From an uncultured Clostridia bacterium (GTDB lineage Bacteria; Bacillota; Clostridia; Christensenellales; Borkfalkiaceae): a DNA stretch of 64,000 bases. Where the stretch lies: assembly GCA_947629675.1 (NCBI GenBank), contig CANREM010000002.1:1-64000 (forward strand). The letters are read 5' to 3'. Both the position numbers and the translations under genes were made by a program. This document shows, one piece after another, positions 1-12,200 of this stretch. Within the stretch, counting starts at the first letter, position 1, and each line of letters begins with the position of its first letter. The notes beneath the pieces were generated by a model. That model was not told the origin of the DNA. It did no database searches and saw nothing but the letters and a program-made list of their open reading frames with translations.

Positions 1-45
1 TGGCGCACGGACTAGTAATCAAGGGCTATGCCCGAAAATGAAGAA

Positions 46-74
46 CCGCCGGCTATGCCGGCGGGTTTCTTTTT
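46..74 (+). terminator. Rho-independent terminator of an upstream gene
   Basis: An 8-bp GC-rich stem (CCGCCGGC at 46-53, GCCGGCGG at 57-64) with a TAT loop is followed by a T-rich tract at 66-74. It would end transcription entering from the left. Frame 1 of the first bases ends in TAG TAA at 13-18, so bases 1-15 may be the last codons of a gene outside the window, but this is too short to support. Confidence 0.75.
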
Positions 75-91
75 GTGCGAACAAAATAAAG

Positions 92-111
92 ATTGTTAGG
101 AATTGTTAGGA
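92..111 (+). repeat. Tandem 10-bp direct repeat upstream of the giant gene
   Basis: ATTGTTAGGA occurs twice without a gap (92-101 and 102-111). A 10-bp period places both copies on the same face of the helix, as for activators that bind as side-by-side monomers. It lies 37 bp upstream of the -10 box at 148-153, so a regulatory role is plausible but inferred. Confidence 0.6.
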
Positions 112-128
112 TTTTTCCAAAGGGGGGC

Positions 129-153
129 ACATTTCCGTAGGAAATGTTATAAT
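129..153 (+). promoter_or_regulatory. Extended -10 promoter with abutting palindrome, giant-gene promoter
   Basis: A perfect TATAAT at 148-153 is preceded by TGT (145-147), an extended -10. No good -35 box is present at the usual distance. A perfect inverted repeat with 8-bp arms, ACATTTCC (129-136) and GGAAATGT (140-147), occupies the spacer and touches the -10 box. That is a likely operator position. The expected start site is near 160, which gives a leader of about 110 nt. Confidence 0.7.
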
Positions 154-167
154 AGATACCGCAAATC

Positions 168-187
168 CGCGAGAATTCGCGTTTTTT
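168..187 (+). terminator. Leader hairpin with T tract (possible attenuator)
   Basis: CGCGA (168-172) pairs with TCGCG (177-181) around a GAAT loop, followed directly by six T residues (182-187). It lies inside the leader of the giant gene, after the predicted start site and before the start codon. It resembles a short intrinsic terminator. Two more palindromes, GTCGTACGAC (188-197) and ACGAATTCGT (210-219), follow. The 5-bp stem is weak, so termination is uncertain. Confidence 0.45.
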
Positions 188-272
188 GTCGTACGACGAA
201 AATTTTTCCACGAATTCGTCGCAAAAGTAAGAAAATCATTCATAGGAATATGCAAGCAATAAGAGGTGCGAG

Positions 273-3200
273 ATGAAACGTATCATGAAAAATCTCACTT
301 TGAAAATGAAGGCGGTGCTGCTCTTCGCATTGGCGGCGATCGTATTGGCGGCAACGGGCTTTGCCCTGCTCTTCGGCCGCAGCGGCGAAAAGCTCTCCCT
401 CACCGCCGAGGCGGAGGAGATCCAGCTCGACGAGTACGTCGATACTGAGATCACCCATTATAACAACTGGGTGAGCATCGGCTTTGACGAAACATATGGA
501 TACGGTTCGGACCCCTTATCCCCCGATCCCGATTATGCAAGACGTGTCTATCAGTCTACGACCCTTTGGGACATTAAAACACGTCTTAAAGTTGTGGCGA
601 ACGTCACCCTTTCGTCGGGTAGCGGTGGTTCAAGTTACGTTCTTAAGCCCAACGAATTTAATTTAACCGTTGATTTCGGAGATGGGAAAACGGTCTTTAA
701 CGACCGTGAAAATGGCGTCGATTCGAAACCATTTGAAAACGTAGAGAGCTTAAGTTGGGGCACAACTCATGCGGTGAAAGTGACCGTGTTTCCTCTTGCG
801 GAAATCGAAGCCGAGCCAGAATTGACATTGCCTCAAAATGAGGAGCAGCATTCTATTCATGTTATTTATCAAAATAAAGCTCCCGTATTCGAGGAGAATA
901 CATTGCAAGCACTTTTTACGGAAGGGAAATTCGTCTATCCCAATACGGAAATGCGCTCTTACAATATCTATTCATTTGACTACCGTGCGAGCATCAAAGC
1001 TCGTTATAAGGGAAGTGAAACGGCTTATGAGGTCCCCCGCGAATTCGTCACCTGCACAATCAGCTCGGGGAATTCATTTAGTGTTGGTTCCGGCAACAGC
1101 GTTTCTATTCAACTGCTCAATGGGGAAGGCAGTAACTTAAACAGCAATATTCTAAACATTCCGGCGACAAGCACAACTCCTAAGGCATTACGTATTGCCG
1201 TAAATACCAATCCTGAAAACATTTACGATAAGTATTACAGTGCGGAAGAAGCAACGGATGGAAGAATTGCTTCGACGATTTATTCTGCAAAAATAGACGG
1301 CAATGGAAGATATTATTATTATCGGAAAATCGGCGCGAAGATCCCCTATAAAGAAGAAGACGGTTATGGTGCTTCAAATAAATATTTGGAAAGCTCGATC
1401 GAACATAAATACAGTGCTTTTACCATAGGGACGGAGGATTATCTCATCCTCTTTGCATTGCGTGCACACATTTACGATAACAACGGTGGCATGAGGGAGG
1501 TTCTTGCCTCCGATCAGACATACGGGGAATTTTCACTTAGCAGCGGAACTTCGAACAACAATCCCAATATTGTATCGAAAATCATACTTGATTTCAAGCC
1601 GGCCGATACTCTTGGTGGCGGAGCGACGATCACTTCTAACACACTTGAGTTATGGTTTGTCAACCATAACCTCTCCTATATAGACGCACATTATTATCAA
1701 TGGGAAGATGCGGACCACGAGAAAAGGGTGGAGGCTGTTACCCATACAGCGCGAGAGAACTCCCATTTTCTCGATGCCGATGGCAATCCTTCCATAGAGT
1801 ATATCTATAAAAGAACAATGGGCAAATTGGATGAATCGTCTGATATTTATTTTTCCGACTTGCTTGATGTCAACCTTTTGAACGAAGCTATTTTAGCCCA
1901 TGGCGATTTGGAAGCACAGGGCGTATATAATTCGGGGTTGGTTTTGCCTTGCGATCTCCCGACGGTCAATAATACGAACATTGCTTCCCCGATGACATGG
2001 AAAATAGAAGGTGGCCGCGACTCTTCACTTACGAGTACGGTGCCATTTATATACGATGATGACGACTTTGACGACCGAGGCGAACTTTTAGTGCGCGCAG
2101 AGGATAAAAACGGCGAGCAGAGCGCGCTCCACTATGGCGACGGGGAGTGGCAGGACTATAAGGACGGCTATTATATCCGTTGGTTTTCATTTAGCGATTC
2201 GGCTGTCGGTGGAACGGGATATTTTCCTGCCAAGATCAAATATGAGGAGATCAAAGCAGTCAATCTTTCGGGGTCAAGTTTTAACCAAACGATAAACTCT
2301 GCTTTTACATATGCGGGGGGCAATTTCGCGCTTTCTTATACTGTTGGAGCACATGGAGAAGAAGTTCCAATGGGATTGCCTTCGACGGTTGCTTTTACAG
2401 CCGTTTATGATAACGGCCTTAATGTTGACAATACAAATACGATAGACATGTATAAACGTTCCCGATACGTGCAAACGACGCCGTATGGGAAATCGAGTGC
2501 TGCTACGGTTACGACATTCTATCATCCGCAGATATCTTCAAGGGGTATTGCTCAAGAGGGCCTTGGTTTTGTTGCGCTTTATTATTACACCTTGGCTGAT
2601 TTAAATGATGAAAACGGGAAATTTAAGACTCCTGACACGCCCGAAAACAAATATGGTCTTCTTTCGGCAGCAACTACAGGCAAGATCGATTTGCAAGATC
2701 TCCAAGGCCATGATATTTATAATTATTTTACAAGTTCTTCGCGGAAAAAGAATGAAAGCGGAGAAACAACAGAATATTATACCACCTTGCGCGAAGAGAT
2801 TGCCCTTGTTCGCGTTTTGTACGTGATTCCCGAAATTAAGGATGCGGAGGGCCATACCATCCAACAGGAGATCGCTGTCTATCGAGATCTTTGTTGCGAC
2901 AGAACCAATCACGGGCGGCTTGATTTTCAAACGAGAGCGCGTACATGCGACATTGTTCGCATGACCACGAAGGTAAAATATAGTTTCTTGCAATATACTG
3001 AACTCCCCGATTCGAGAATACAGGGTGCCGAATTTGAATTTACATCCTATTTTTCTACGGCCTATTTCTATGGGGATGGGGCAACCACGCAACGTTTCAG
3101 CATTGAACTTTGGAAGGACTTTGGGACAGAGATCGGTTGGAAAAAGATCGCTTATACTAAAGCTACAGCCAAGGCGGACGGGGCCGAAGCGGATACTTGG

Positions 3201-6200
3201 GAAGTTGTAACTGTAGAAGAATATAAATCCAGATTTACAATCAATATCGTTCAGGCGAAAGAGGACAGCGGGAAAAAGACCTGGTTTTTGCAGATCCAAA
3301 GCGAGGAGGCTGTTGGACAATATAGGATCTACTTCGATCTTGATCCCAACATGGTTTATCAGTGGAAAGCAAATACCACGACCGCTCAAGCCGCACCCTC
3401 GCCCGAAGATAGAGACAGATCGGATGCTGTTGCCGACGCTCATTATTATATGTATTATGCACTCGAAATTGAGGGCCAAAATCTTACCGTAGAATATGAG
3501 ATTCCCGATATTGATTACGGCACACAATTTGGGTATGTGATAAATCTCTTTACAGAGGATCATCAAGCGTTCCTGAAAGACCCCTATGTGGTCAATGATG
3601 GCTTGGCAGGGCCTCAGTATTTGAGCGGCGCAAATGGACCCTATAAATATCGTATCGAATTCCCCGATCTTATTTGGGGCACAGGCAGTAGTTATGGGGA
3701 GGGTTCCAGCAGGTTTGCCGATCAAGAGGGAGGTGCTCCGTCAACACCCGGGACATATGTCTTTAAGATCTATATTTGGTCCTTTGGGAATTATAACACT
3801 GCAACAATAACAGGCAGTTTTACAATCAACAAACGCCCGCTAATGTTACAATGGGCTACCGACGGAGATGAGTTTGACCCCAAGGTGCTTCCGAAGGTTT
3901 ATAACGGGCCAGAAGGTCTTGACCCCTATAAGTATATTTTAGCCGCCTATGTTTCGCCTTTGCAAACAGACAGCTCGCCTTACCTCGAGCACGATGCGCA
4001 GGTAGAGGGCACTACATCCGGTTATGCATGGGAAATTCAATACGATGACAACAGGCAAGGCGGTAGTGTTGGTCAAAAAGTTGATAGTCTTGTCCATGCA
4101 ATCACATACAAGATCCGTATTCAATTGGCGAGCGATGTTGCCGCAATCTATACATGGGACACAAAGAATTATTCCGAAGGTATTTGCTCGAGTATAAGCG
4201 GACCTTTGGCATACCTTGATTTCACCATCGAAAAGTATACGCACAATGATCTTGAAGTAAAATTCGGCAAAGGATGGGTAAAGAATGATCCCAAACTTGA
4301 GGGGGATATTGAGTACAGTCGTCCTTATTATGAAGAAAACCTGCTTGCCGAAGCAAAAACTTTAAGCGAGCCTTTCTTTGGCTCGTACGGTCTTATCTAT
4401 GTGGCGAAAGACATCTACGATACTTGTAAAGCTGTATACGATGGCTATCAAACGCAAGGGACTTTAGCGCAAAGCGCGCCGAAGGGACTCTACGGCATTA
4501 TCACCGATAGCAACAGCAATTATAAGTATTACCAAACTGCGCAGGAGCTTCAAGGCCTCAATGTCGGCACATATTATGCGATCGCATACGGTACCTATCA
4601 CAAAATAGTGGATACGGGAGTAGACAAGGAGTTTGGGGACTACAACTTCTCCGAGGCCTACGCGCCCTTCAAGATCACCAAGCGTCTCATCGAGGCCCCG
4701 ACGATCCCGAATCCCGAGGGCGGTGTCGAGTATTATTCTTATACCGGCTCCAATATCAACATAACCCTGAATGACTTCAACACGAACCTGACGAAACTTG
4801 GCACCACAAATACAGTGAGTTATGACGGCGCATTGAGTTCAAAAGATATACACGAGACTAGTGTGGAAGGCGGTTTCTACACACAGGATGCGGGAACTTA
4901 TCAAATTTGGATCAAACTTTACGATGGCGGAAAGAACACCGCTTGGGATGTTTCGCACGCCGAAGATCAAAAAGATAATTATAGATTCTATAAGAACGAG
5001 CATGAGGAATGGATGTCCGGAGATGGCGAAGAGCCTACCTATGTCGTCCTCACGTGGGTCATCCACCGCAAGGAGATCGATCCCAACGATAAGACGACCT
5101 ATCCGTTCTTCAAGCCGAACGATATGCCCTACACGGGCGGAACGGTTTATGCCACCTTCCAAAAAGACGGAAAAGAAACAGGCTATGCTGATCAACGTGA
5201 CCTCGACAGTTATGTCACGCTTGTGGACGGCAATACGGGGACTTTGGCGGGAAAATATACCCTCCATTTGCAGGCAACAAGTAATTACTATATTAAAGGA
5301 TCGGGAGAGGGCACGGACGATGTAGAACTTTCTCTTCCTGAGACCGAACAACCCGATTTCCCTGTGGTCTGGCGTATCGTGCCGAAAATTATTCCGATAC
5401 CCGAGGCAAACACGACAACACAATATTACAACGGGAAATCACAAGACTTTACTTTCGATAAAAACAACTTTATCGAAGGCATCATGCGTTACTCGATCAG
5501 CGGAAAATCGATCTCGGGCGCAGAGTTTGCCGAGCCTAAATCTTCCGACCACTATGGCATCAAATATGCCAGCGACAATGAACAACTGGTCGCATCTGCG
5601 ACCTATGCGGGGACTTACACAGTTACGCTGACCTTCCGAGAGGCAAACAACACGCCCAAGGAGGATGGCACCTTCCAAGGGAACTATGCTTGGGAGGGCT
5701 GGAAAGAAGGACAAGAATATTCCGCCACGACGACCGTTACGCTTACAGTCCAACAATACATATTCAAAATCAATTGGAGCGGTGATACGGAGGATCTGCA
5801 CGGTAAGGATGATTCGGATGATTTCTGGTTCACTTATGACGGAAAGGAACATACGCTTGCACCCGTGCCTTACAACTTACAGGGCGGTGATACCTTCACG
5901 CTTGTTCCGAAAGTATATGAGAATGGCCCGACGGGCTCGAAGATCGGCACGGGTAAAGTCAGCGATTTCAGCAGCCCTATCGAGAAACCTTCTCTCGCAG
6001 ACAGCAGCTACTATTCCGTGATCACGCGTGCGGACGTTCAAAGCGAGGAAGTGCAGGGGATCACTTATGCCGGCAATGTAGACGCGGCGAAGAAAGTACA
6101 CGTCTTTGATAACTATGCCTTCGACGCAGAGGAACGCAGCAAAGAGTTCGGTTCCTCCGATAGGAACGACTATGCGGTCTATCGCGTGTATAGCATCAAG

Positions 6201-9200
6201 GCGTCGTTCGTATTGATCCCGACGCTGGAAATTCCTAAGCCCGGCACCGATTTGCCTAATGCTGATCTTGGCAACTATGACGGTGGAACAAATAATGCCA
6301 TCTTTGTGACTTACAGGGGCAAGAAGTACCTCTTCAACGAGTTCATCAAAGAGTGGAGTAAAATCAGCCAATACATCACCGTGACCACCATGAACGGCGA
6401 GGTTGTAGACGGCGATGAGTTCAAACCTAAAGACGGCATAACGGCCGATCTTGACAGCATCATGGGCTTCCAAGATGTCCTTTGGACAAATGATGACCAT
6501 ACTGCACTCGGTTACTATTCATTCACCATTGCGATCACCGACCAAGACAACTACGCATGGGGCCAACAACAGCCCGACGGAAGTATCACTGCAGCAGAAA
6601 GAATTGGGTCAGATAAGTCGTTCACCTTCTACCTGCAGATCAAGCCCTATGTGCTTTCAACGCCCGCCCTCAAGGCGGATACTGCCGCGCACGGAATTTC
6701 GGATGCCGTCTTCGACACCGATTACACGGGCAGTGCGCAGGAGTTCACGAGCGCGTTTGATGAAACAACTTCCACGCTCTATTTCCGCACGCAGATCGGC
6801 GACAACAGCGAGGCTCGCGTCAACGTTTATCTCCAAGGTCAAAAGGGCATACAAGCCGAGACGGATGTCCTCCGCGATGGCGAGACAGACGCCGTCAAGG
6901 CATACCATGTCTGCGTCGAGCTTGCAGATAAGACCAATTTCGTGTGGGAACTTGACGATCTCGACCAAGCCGAAAAGACATTCTACTTCCGTATCAACCC
7001 GATCGCGCTTGCGGTCGAATGGAAGGGCGCGGGCGACAGCGCATTCGGCTCCCTCGCCACCGCAACGTATGATGGCACTTTGAAGACGCTTGAAACACAA
7101 CTTGCGGCATCCTGCCTCAGCGGAACAGATCGCGGTCAAGTTTCGATCGTCTATACCCTTGCAGTGAAGGGCGAGAATACTGCGGACAGTGCTTCTATCG
7201 CACAAAATGGCGACAAATATGGCGCGAAGAATGCAGGTTATTACACCGCGACCGTTTCAAGCATTTCGGGCGACAAAGCGAAGAATTACTACATCTCGAC
7301 GTTTACGTTTGAAGAGGGCGGAGCTTCTTCCGCAACACAGTCCGCTCCTTCCGCCGACTTCACGATCTATAAGTTGGGCTTAACGAAGCCCGATTATGCC
7401 GGTGACGAGTACACCTTCAATCAGAAGGAGCAGCAGCTTCAACTTAGGAATTGGGACAGCACGCTCATGACCCTCACCTCCTTCTCGGGCAAATGGGAAA
7501 ATGAAGATCTCGGAGTGAATGTTGAAAGCGGCTTTGAGGCCGCGTCCGGGATACTCAAGGCCACCCATGCCGGGAACTACTCCTTCAAAATCGATTTAAC
7601 TGACAAGGAAAATTATTATTGGATCGACGATAACCAAGAGACCAACAAGCTGCCCGACGCAGCAACGGGCATCGAGACGGCCGAGTATAACGACTATTGG
7701 AAGATCCAACCTCGTAAGGTCATGGCACCTACGCTCGCCACGGGTGAAAACAGTGAGGACGGGAAGTACAACTACCGTGCCCAGCCCCGTGACGGAAGCG
7801 CACTCTATCCCGATTTCACAAATGTGAATTTGCAGCGTGCGTCCGGCATGAGCGATGCCAAGACAATAAAAGTACAGGGCCAGGATCCTTGGAACATCAC
7901 TTTCTCCGTACAATATTACACGGCAGGAGGAGATGAGATCCCCGATCCCAAGACGGATGGAAGTTCAGAGGTCAATTACTACTATATTGTCCTCACGCTC
8001 ATCTTGCCGAATAGTGCGGATAAATTCACCGATTATGAATGGATCTCTTCGACGGAACCCTACGAAATAACGCAGATCAGTTCCTATTTGAAAGAAGATG
8101 AGTACGCAGATGTCTCGACTGTCACAAAAGACTCTGTCACGATGAAGATCTGGTACCGCATTTTGAAGGGTCGTTATTCCGCTTCTTTTACAATGCAGAT
8201 CAACGAAGGCTCGGAGGGGAACGAATGGACCTATGGACAGCTCAAGGCACAGGAAGGTGAGTATGAAATATCATTCCTGCGCTCTTTCCCCGATAATAAG
8301 GCTCCGGACAGTTGGGATTATCAACAAGAAAAAGTTACGAGATCTGTGACCTATGCCGTGACGGATGAGAGCGGACATTACGATCCGAGAAGCGATGTCA
8401 TCGACCCCGATAAAGACAAAGACAAGTTTGTTCACAACTATAAGAGCGGGACTCTTGTTACAAGCAATATCGATTCAAGTACCGAAGAATTATTTGTTCC
8501 GTATGCGATCCCTTATGCGGCGGGGCACTATGTTGCCTTGATCCATTACGGAGAGAACGGCGGCTCTGTCGGCAATCGTACTCTCGATGAGGCGACGTTT
8601 GAAGTTTTCTTCACTATTGAGAAGAAAGAGATTACTGTAAAGTGGGGCGACAATAAAGAATATAACGGCAAACATCAACTTGTCGATGCGACCGTGAACA
8701 ATCCCGTAAAATCTTTCGAAACTTTGCAAGCGAGGGTCACCGATTCCTCCGAACTTCAACTCGTCGTGCAGTGGGTGAAGGGGGACGGCACGCTCGATGC
8801 GAACGGGCCTGTAGATGTCAACCGCACGCAGACGGGCGATGAGGTCGGCACTTACACCATGCGCGTGACGGACATCGAGGGCGACGCCGCGCCCAACTAT
8901 TGCTTCAAGCAACAAGGTGGCAAGAACGACGATACGTACGATTATCACGAATTCAAGATCACGCCCATAGAGATCACCCTCCAAGCCGGAGACTATTCGC
9001 GTCAATACGGGGATCCCAAGTATGGCGATGCTGACCTAAGCGATACAAGCGGATTAAAATATGAATACGCATCTGAAAGCGATCGCATCCTCGAAACGGA
9101 CACCACACAGACGAATAGCTTTGCTATGGCGTTCATCGTGTATGGCTATCAAAAGGCATACTATGGCGTTGGCGGGAGTCCCGAAGAAGGATATAAAGTG

Positions 9201-12200
9201 CTGTTGGCGACCGAAGTCGGCTCAGACGGACTTATTGCGCAGAGCGCAAAAATCAGTGGCGATGGCGTAACCTACTATACCGTCGTTGCTTTGAAGGAAG
9301 TATACGGGGCCGATTTTGCGGTTATTTATAAGAACTATAGCTTGAAGTATCTTTCCGGCACCTACACCATTACTCCGAAGGTCGTGGATGCGATCAATTG
9401 GGTGGAACATGAAGAGGACGATTTCACCTATAACGGGAAGGATCAGTTCTCCAAGAATTTTGTCACCTTTGCCAACAACAGCGGGGATCCGACGCCGCTC
9501 GTTCCTCAGGTCAAGTTCACATTGAACGGTAAGGATGTGACGGAATACGGCTTCAAATACGCGGGGACTTATACCTTTGAAGTTGTCGGCACGAACGATT
9601 CCAACTATGTGCTTTCCAATGCGCTTCAAACTTCTCACGCGACCCATCAATATACGATGCAAAAGCGAGAGGTCTGGCTTAAAGCAGACGGTATCACGAC
9701 GATCTACGGCGATGACCCTGCGGAAGGGACGCTCAAATGGAGCTACGAACATACACAGGATTCTGCGCAGTTTGTAGACAATGAAGGCAATCTCGTTGGT
9801 TCTTGGAGCAAAGAACTGAGGATCGATGACTATGCCGCGGGAGTGAAAGAGCAACATTCGTTCACCGTTCAAACGACCGCAGAACGCCTCTCCAATGCGG
9901 GCGGGAGCTATTCGACCGAGATCTATGGAGACGGCAAAAAGATCGATGGCGAGCTTGTTTGCAACAACTATATTGTGCATGTCACATCGGGCACACATAC
10001 CATTCATAAGCGCACGGTCAATATACTGTGGGATGAAAATCTTACATACTACTACAATGGGATGGATCAATCGGAGAACGGCAACAAGGCATGGCTCGCC
10101 TACTACATGACCCAAGACGATACGCCGCAGAAGGTCTATATCTATGTGCGTGCGATTAAGTCGAAGTCCGATGAAGATCTTTCACAGCCGATTCCCTTCC
10201 AATACGTGAAGGAGGGTGAGACTCCGTATCTGTTCTACGCTTATCGTCTTGCTACATCGGCCGAAGAGGTCAATTATCAATTGCCGGATTCCAACAATGC
10301 CGCTCGCTTCAATGAGAACGTTTACCTGAAGGCGCGCGAGGTGTATCTTGCGGCGGCGGACATGGGGCATGTCTATGGCGACGAGGTGCCGACATGGTCG
10401 GGCGAAAAACCCGGCTGGACGTATAGCGACGCTTCGGCCGACGGGATGGATGGGGCAGAACTTCATCAATTCGTCAACAGCGACGCGGTGAACTTCTGGC
10501 TTTCCGTCGAGGCCACGTTCACGGATGGTGCAAAGACGAAGGTTAGCGAATATGCGAACGCTTTCGAACTCTTCTTCAATGGGAATGCCGCGCTCACAAA
10601 GGGCACCCATGACGGCACATACGTCACCAGCGGCGATCCCGATCGCGAGGGCTACGACTATCGCATCCACTTCACGAATGCGACCGTCACCGTGCATGCT
10701 CGGCCCATCACCGTCACCTACACGCAGCAACAGCACGAGTACGGCATCGCGCTCGCGAAGCTGATGGAGAAGGTGGAGGTCACCCTCAACACGGTTAAAT
10801 ATGGAGAACTTGGTGGCACAAACGAAGACCTGATCCTTGCGGATGGCGACACCAACGAAGGAGTATTCTCCATCGAGGCACTCTTTGGTGTCAGCGGCGG
10901 GAAATACCCCGACGTGAAGAGCTACCCCGTCCGCCTCACCCTTCTCGATAAAAACTACACCATCAACTATGTGATGGGAAGTTCCGAGATCGGCGACCTT
11001 GATAGTGATCACTCGACGCAAAACGCCTCGGACGGCTATATCATCACCAACTCGACCATTCTCGGGAAGGGCTTCACGCTCACGCCTTATAGCGGGGATT
11101 ACAATGCCGAGTTGCATGATTTCTTCACGGCGATCTCGGGCAAATACTACACCGATCGGCAGGCACAGCAGGGCACGCCCGTCTCCTATAACGAGTGGGA
11201 GGGGACCGCGCTTGATGAAACGAACAACTTCTTCGGCATTTACTTCTACTATTCGGCGACCGAGTGGAAGGCCGAGACAATGAATGACAGCTCTTGGAGA
11301 TGGGAAAGTGCTCCCGCTTCTCCGACCTTTACGCTCGGCGATGGTGGCTATACCGCCGAAGGTTGGACGACGGTCGTTCCGCAGTTCAAGCATGCGGGCA
11401 ACTATACCGTTTGCTATGCGATCGTTGCAAAGAATCATACGATTTATCGCGGAAACACCCACGTTACGATCCAAAAGACGAGCGTCACCGTCTCGACGGC
11501 CTTCGAGGCATACTACAGCGAGGATATCGAAGCAGCTAGGGAAGCTGGTTTCCGTCCGACATTCACATTCAACGGCTTGCAGGGCGGAGAGAGCTTGAAA
11601 GACGGAGAGGTGACCGTCTTTGGAGATCCTACGAACGGCTCGCCGTCTTTGGATGACATCGGATGGACGGTAGTGAATTATACCCCCGGCACATCGGTCG
11701 TGGGTCAATATAACATTACGTTGACGTTTGATACGCTCAACACACATGCGCCCGACTATAATTTCAGTGCAGCTTCTTCGGGAAGCAGGGTAACGATCAA
11801 AGCCCTTCCGATCACCGTGACGGTGGATACGGCGAAGGCGAAGAATACCTATTATTTCAATGCGGCAGTAGGAAAGGAAGGCCCTTGGGATCTCAACAAG
11901 TTGGGCGAAGGGTTTGCATACACCATTACGGTGGACGTTGCATCCTTGCTCCGCCCCGATCAGAAGATCACGGACATCTTCAAAGATGACTACAAGGATT
12001 CTGACGGCGTACATACGGGCGTTACCTTCTTCACACTTTCGACGTTAGCGTTGCCCAACGGCCTTGATAGCACGACGACGCTCGGCGTCGGCACGCACGA
12101 CATCACCCTCAACTATACTTCGGACGGCAACCAGCGTTACGCAGTCACCCTCAAGGCAGAGGGCGGCAAAGCGGCGAGCGACCTCACCATCGAGGACGGC

